From Candidatus Ornithospirochaeta avicola (GTDB lineage: Bacteria > Spirochaetota > Spirochaetia > Sphaerochaetales > Sphaerochaetaceae), in assembly GCA_019113245.1 (NCBI GenBank), contig DXHU01000015.1, positions 62,001 to 126,000 on the forward strand: 64,000 bases of DNA, in the 5' to 3' direction. Of this stretch, positions 60,108-64,000 are shown piece after piece. Under the pieces are notes generated by a model. The model had not been told where the DNA came from and made no database searches. It worked only from the letters and a program-made list of their open reading frames with translations. A program made the position numbers and the translations under genes. Numbering within the stretch: the stretch's first letter is position 1; each line of letters begins with the position of its first letter.

Positions 60108-61507
60108 AAAAATTTATGGACGAGAATTTTCTTCTTGAAACAGAAATGGCTCAGCGCCTTTATCATGATCATGCTGCCAAGATGCCTATTTTCGACTATC
60201 ACTGTCACCTGATTCCTCAGGAGATAGCTGCGGACAAAAGATTCACAACAATAACAGATGCATGGCTTGGCGGGGACCACTATAAATGGAGACAGATGAG
60301 ATGGACAGGAATCGATGAGAGCCTGATTACCGGAAAGGATGCCGACCCGTACAAGAAGTTCTATGCATGGGCAGAGACAATGGAGAACCTGATCGGAAAT
60401 CCACTCTATCACTGGACACACCTTGAGCTTCAGAGATATTTCAATATCACTGACGTATTCTCAAGAAAGACAGCTGAGAAGATCTACAAAGAGGCAAATG
60501 AGAAATTCCAGAATGATCCGGATCTTTCTGTATTCGGCATAATGAAGAAATTCAATGTATACGCAGTCGGAACGACTGATGACCCTGCAGATGATCTTGA
60601 ATTCCACAAGATAATCAAGAAAGAAGGCAAATGCCCTGCAAAGGTTCTTCCTTCATACCGCCCGGACAAGGCCATCAATATCGACAAGGCTGATTATGCT
60701 TCATATATAGAAAAGCTTTCACAGGTTAGTGGAATTTCCATCTCAGGAGTTGAGGATGTGCTTAAGGCTCTCATAATCCGTCTTGACTATTTCAAAGAGG
60801 CAGGATGCAGAGCATCGGATCACGCACTCATGACATGCCCGCATACATTCTGGAGCACAGAGGATGTGGACAAGGTATTCAAAAAGAAAATGAAGGGAAG
60901 TGAGCTTACTGACACAGAAATCGATGCGTACAGGACATACATTCTCTTCAATCTTGCAAAGGCATATAACGAGAGAAACATTGCAATGCAGCTCCATTTT
61001 GCCGCAATCAGGGACAACAACAAAAAGGCATTTGATCTTCTTGGTGCGGACACAGGCTTTGATGCATCATATGACGAGAGCCTTGCAAAAGGCATTTCTG
61101 TTTTCTTCTCCGCACTCAGCGAGAGCGACAGTATTCCTAAGACAATCCTTTATTCGCTCAACCCGAAGGATTACTACTCCATCATGACACTCATCGGATG
61201 TTATGAAGGAAAGACACCTGCCCGTGTGCAGATGGGATCTGCATGGTGGTTCTGCGACCATAAGGATGGAATGGAAGAACAGCTTAAAGTCTTTGCAAAT
61301 CTCGGAACACTTCCCCGTTTTGTTGGAATGCTCACAGACAGCAGAAGCTTCCTCTCCTATCCGCGCCATGAGTACTTCAGAAGAATCCTCTCCAACGTAA
61401 TCGGAGGATGGGCTGAGAGTGGGCTTGTTCCCTACGATGAGGAGTACCTGGGCAGAATAGTTGAGGACATCTCCTTCAACAACGCTAAGAACTACTTTGA
61501 GGACTGA
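60104..61507 (+). CDS. uxaC: Uronate isomerase
   Basis: 467 residues: FDYHCHLIPQEIAADKRF (metal-binding HxH), RYFNITDVFSRKTAEKIY, TTDDPADDLEFHK, MQLHFAAIRDNNKKAF and GMLTDSRSFLSYPRHEYFRRIL. It interconverts glucuronate/galacturonate with fructuronate/tagaturonate, the first step of this pathway. iclR follows three bases after the stop. Confidence 0.96.
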   Translation: MKKFMDENFLLETEMAQRLYHDHAAKMPIFDYHCHLIPQEIAADKRFTTITDAWLGGDHYKWRQMRWTGIDESLITGKDADPYKKFYAWAETMENLIGNPLYHWTHLELQRYFNITDVFSRKTAEKIYKEANEKFQNDPDLSVFGIMKKFNVYAVGTTDDPADDLEFHKIIKKEGKCPAKVLPSYRPDKAINIDKADYASYIEKLSQVSGISISGVEDVLKALIIRLDYFKEAGCRASDHALMTCPHTFWSTEDVDKVFKKKMKGSELTDTEIDAYRTYILFNLAKAYNERNIAMQLHFAAIRDNNKKAFDLLGADTGFDASYDESLAKGISVFFSALSESDSIPKTILYSLNPKDYYSIMTLIGCYEGKTPARVQMGSAWWFCDHKDGMEEQLKVFANLGTLPRFVGMLTDSRSFLSYPRHEYFRRILSNVIGGWAESGLVPYDEEYLGRIVEDISFNNAKNYFED

Positions 61508-61510
61508 GAG

Positions 61511-62278
61511 ATGGCAAAGGAAGCAGAGAAACAGACAAACGCAGTACTGAGAACTATATCAATTCTTGAAACGCTCTCTTACAAGAACAGCGTGAATCTT
61601 GAGTCCTTAAGCCGGGAGACAGAACTGCCGAAGGCTACTCTTCTCCGCTTCCTTTCAACTCTTATCAATCTGGGCTATGTGTATAAGGATGCATCTGACT
61701 GCTACTGCCTTACCCTCAAGATGTTTTCTGTGGGATCAAGAAGTCTTTCTCATATCGACCTTATCAGCACAGCATCCTCTTATCTGAAAGAACTTTCTGA
61801 TGAGCTGAAAGAAACATGCCATATGGGAATCCTAGAAGGGGATGCCGCTGTATATGTTTTGAAGGAAGAATCCAAATACACGCTCAGAATGTATTCCAGA
61901 GTCGGCAAGAGCATTCCGCTGTACTGCACTGCAATTGGCAAGATTTTCCTCTCCAGGATGAGTGACAGTGAGCTTGATGAATACCTTTCGCGCAACGCTC
62001 TTGTTCCTTTTACCGCAAAATCGATAAGAAGCAAAAACGCCTTGAAAGAAGAGCTAGAAAGAATCAGGGACAGAGGATACTCTGTAGATGATGAAGAACA
62101 TGAGGAAGGCATAATGTGCATAGCAAGCCCCGTTTTCAATCAAGATGGGGAAGTCATTGCAGCTATAAGCGTCTCATGGCCGACTTTCCGCTTTGACAAG
62201 GATAATTTTGAAAATATCATGCACAAAATCAAACGCTGTGCAAACGAGATTTCATCCGTAATGGGCTACAGCCTCTAG
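61511..62278 (+). CDS. IclR-family regulator (KdgR-like)
   Basis: 255 residues. The N-terminal winged helix is VLRTISILETLSYKNSVNLESLSRETELPKATLLRFLSTLINLGYVYKD. The C-terminal effector domain contains YCTAIGKIFLSRM and GIMCIASPVFNQDGEVIAAISVSWP. Position at the end of the uxa operon and the KdgR-type operator at its promoter suggest it represses the operon until 2-keto-3-deoxygluconate or a similar intermediate binds. Convergent with the ABC exporter gene, four-base overlap. Confidence 0.9.
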   Translation: MAKEAEKQTNAVLRTISILETLSYKNSVNLESLSRETELPKATLLRFLSTLINLGYVYKDASDCYCLTLKMFSVGSRSLSHIDLISTASSYLKELSDELKETCHMGILEGDAAVYVLKEESKYTLRMYSRVGKSIPLYCTAIGKIFLSRMSDSELDEYLSRNALVPFTAKSIRSKNALKEELERIRDRGYSVDDEEHEEGIMCIASPVFNQDGEVIAAISVSWPTFRFDKDNFENIMHKIKRCANEISSVMGYSL

Positions 62279-64000
62279 ATATCGCCCTTGAAAGCCTGGG
62301 CCCTGATTAATGCCGCATATTCTCCGTCTTTCTTTATAAGCTCATCATGACTTCCATATTCAATGATTTTTCCCTTGTCTATGACAGCGATTTTATCCGC
62401 ATTCCTGACAGTTGAGAGTCTGTGTGCGATTATTATCGTGGTTCTTCCCTTTGCAAGCTTGTCAAAAGTCTCCTGAATTCTGGCTTCAGTCACGCTGTCA
62501 AGCGCACTTGTAGCCTCATCAAGGATGAGAACAGGAGGATTTTTTAGGAATATTCGAGCAATCGATATCCTCTGCTTCTGGCCTCCAGAGAGCAGCACAC
62601 CACGCTCTCCTGCCTGAGAATTAAAGCCGTCCGGCATGGCCATCACATCATCAAAGATCTCTGCCTTTCTCGCAGCTTCAGCAACCTCCTCATCAGTTGC
62701 ATCCTCTTTTCCATAGCGGATATTCTCCATAATCGTTGCCGGGAAAAGGAACACATCCTGCTGGACTACTCCTATCTTTTCATGAAGGGACTCCTGCTTT
62801 ATCTTTCTGACATCTCTTCCATCTATCTTTATACTTCCCTGAGTAACATCATAAAAGCGGGGAATAAGGCGCGAGAGTGTTGTCTTTCCTCCTCCGGAAG
62901 GGCCTACAAATGCAATCGTTTCTCCGCTTTTTATTTTGAGGCTGACATCATGAAGCACTTCCGGATGATTGACATAAGAGAAGCTGACATCCTCTATGTC
63001 TATATCGCCTTTGCATGAAGAGAGTGCAACTGCATCCTCTGCATCTTTAAGGCTGGGCTCTGTATGCATGATTTCAAAAAAGCGAGAAAGCCCTGCAAAT
63101 CCGTTTGCAAGAAGCTCTGAAAGCGTTGAAAGCCTCCTTACTGGTGTTACAAAGACGCTCACATAAAGAGAGAATGTGACAAGGTCAATGACATTCATGT
63201 CCCCGCTCATTATCAGAACTCCGCCAACAGCGATTACTACAACAGAGAGCATGCATGTGAAGAACTCCATGGTGGAGTTGAATTTGCCCATTGCCCGGTG
63301 AAAGTCCTTCTTGCTGTTCCTGTATGAATCATTTGCTTCATTGAATTTCCTCATCTCAAGGTCTTCATTGGCAAACGCCTTTGCTGTCTTCATGCCAGAT
63401 ACTCCTGCCTCGAAATCAGCATTTATATTCGCCGTTGTCACCTTGACCCTCTTTGATGCCCGGCTCATCTGGCGTCGGAACTGCCAAATGATGGCAAAAA
63501 AGAGCGGTATCATGAGAGCAAGCACAAGAGCAAGGCGCGGCTCGATAGTGAACATGATGACCAGGGAGCCTATTATGGTGACGCAGGATACAAAAACATC
63601 CTCTGGTCCATGGTGGGCAAGCTCCGATATGTCAAACAAATCCGTTGTAAGACGGCTCATCAGCTGTCCTGTGCGGTTTGCATCATAGTATTCATAGCTC
63701 AGGCTCTGCATGTGCGCAAAGAGATCCCTTCTCATGTCAGCCTCTACCCTTATGCCAAAATAGTGTCCGCGCGACCATACGATGTATGAAAGCCCCGTCC
63801 TGACAAGATAAGCAACAAGTACAATGAGCATTACGCGCCAGAATGCGCCAAATGCATTTTCCGGAAGAAGGGTATATAAGCACCATCTTGATACTGAGGG
63901 AAAGAGAAGATCGATTATGGAAACAAGAAGTCCGCAGGAAAGATCGAGAGCAAAAAGCTTCCAGTGCGGACGGAAATACGAGAAGAAAACTTTCAGCTGG
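62275..64000 (-). CDS. ABC exporter with fused membrane and ATPase domains, 5' end outside the window
   Basis: At least 575 residues; the reading frame stays open through position 64000 (QLKVFFSYFRPHWKLFALDL...), so the start lies beyond. An ATG at 63831 is internal. Six-helix membrane domain, then NBD with GPSGGGKTTL (Walker A), LLSGGQKQR (signature), VLILDEATSAL (Walker B) and AHRLSTVRNAD (H-loop). Lipid A/multidrug type (MsbA-like) exporter. Half-transporter, so a homodimer or a heterodimer with a neighbour outside. Confidence 0.92.
   Translation of the reverse strand, partial: QLKVFFSYFRPHWKLFALDLSCGLLVSIIDLLFPSVSRWCLYTLLPENAFGAFWRVMLIVLVAYLVRTGLSYIVWSRGHYFGIRVEADMRRDLFAHMQSLSYEYYDANRTGQLMSRLTTDLFDISELAHHGPEDVFVSCVTIIGSLVIMFTIEPRLALVLALMIPLFFAIIWQFRRQMSRASKRVKVTTANINADFEAGVSGMKTAKAFANEDLEMRKFNEANDSYRNSKKDFHRAMGKFNSTMEFFTCMLSVVVIAVGGVLIMSGDMNVIDLVTFSLYVSVFVTPVRRLSTLSELLANGFAGLSRFFEIMHTEPSLKDAEDAVALSSCKGDIDIEDVSFSYVNHPEVLHDVSLKIKSGETIAFVGPSGGGKTTLSRLIPRFYDVTQGSIKIDGRDVRKIKQESLHEKIGVVQQDVFLFPATIMENIRYGKEDATDEEVAEAARKAEIFDDVMAMPDGFNSQAGERGVLLSGGQKQRISIARIFLKNPPVLILDEATSALDSVTEARIQETFDKLAKGRTTIIIAHRLSTVRNADKIAVIDKGKIIEYGSHDELIKKDGEYAALIRAQAFKGDI

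Noticed and set aside
63831..63831. Start codon of the ABC exporter at 63831
   Set aside because: The frame remains open to the window edge with a membrane-like sequence, so the true start lies beyond 64000.
1..64000. CRISPR arrays, prophage genes, rRNA and tRNA genes
   Set aside because: No regularly spaced direct repeats, phage structural genes, or RNA-gene signatures were found on reading both strands.

Overview
The window is 64 kb of ordinary bacterial chromosome at moderate G+C, densely packed with short operons that often share 4-base overlaps. No rRNA, tRNA or CRISPR array was seen. Diderm features are lspA, a phage-shock (Psp) system and an outer-membrane-barrel remnant. Alongside these are a nucleoside ABC importer with a BMP-type lipoprotein, a GltS-type symporter, a hexuronate pathway and many sigma-54 promoter matches. 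I infer a host-associated fermentative spirochaete, probably near Sphaerochaetaceae. That assignment rests on general gene character, not on a marker gene, and is weak.

Layout. 1-6.8 kb (minus): an uncharacterised catabolic module (DUF7916-like protein, HExxH protein, hydantoinase/oxoprolinase-like ATPase, CitMHS/GntP-like transporter) next to a GntR and a receiver-AraC regulator. 6.9-12.8 kb: nif3-lspA operon with a beta-propeller glycosidase-like gene, a Lon-like protease, trmH-like and rsmI. 12.8-16.5 kb: a duplicated Psp locus, pspA-pspC and pspA-pspB-like-pspC, flanking a pspF-like activator. Both operons have near-perfect sigma-54 promoters and the same 15-bp activator palindrome. 16.6-31.1 kb: carAB, cutC, aspS, a BaiN-like flavoprotein, osmC-like, a split transketolase operon, proS and an ankyrin protein. 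31.3-36.9 kb: add, pulA, a 293-bp non-coding locus, rlmE, then an orphan IS200/IS605-type tnpB at the rlmE stop codon and a broken outer-membrane gene. 36.9-44.9 kb: mscS, htpG, a ROK-like regulator, a lipoprotein, a small RNA candidate, a phosphohexomutase, an orphan ABC ATPase and a flavodoxin. 44.8-53.6 kb: a purine nucleoside phosphorylase operon and a BMP-type nucleoside importer. 53.6-57 kb: GNAT, gltS-like and acyltransferase. 57-62.3 kb: uxaB-uxaA-uxaC-iclR with a KdgR-like operator on the promoter. 62.3-64 kb: the start-truncated end of an ABC exporter.

Most notable is the 34.3-34.6 kb region. Two tandem sigma-54 promoters each drive a predicted RNA of about 65-70 nt ending in an intrinsic terminator. 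Both RNAs begin with nearly the same sequence (CAGAGCAAACAG and CAGAGCAACAG) and both expose a pyrimidine-rich anti-Shine-Dalgarno motif. Two TGTGAA-N5-TTCACA palindromes lie between them, like enhancer sites. A third predicted RNA at 41.4-41.5 kb (minus) exposes AAGGAGGUUG, a perfect 10-nt complement of CAACCUCCUU in the first RNA. This suggests a possible sRNA/sponge circuit. The promoters, terminators and complementarity are visible in the sequence; the function is inference.

A second genome-wide habit is leaderless transcription. Many monocistronic genes have a -10 hexamer ending 5-8 nt before the ATG and no Shine-Dalgarno sequence.
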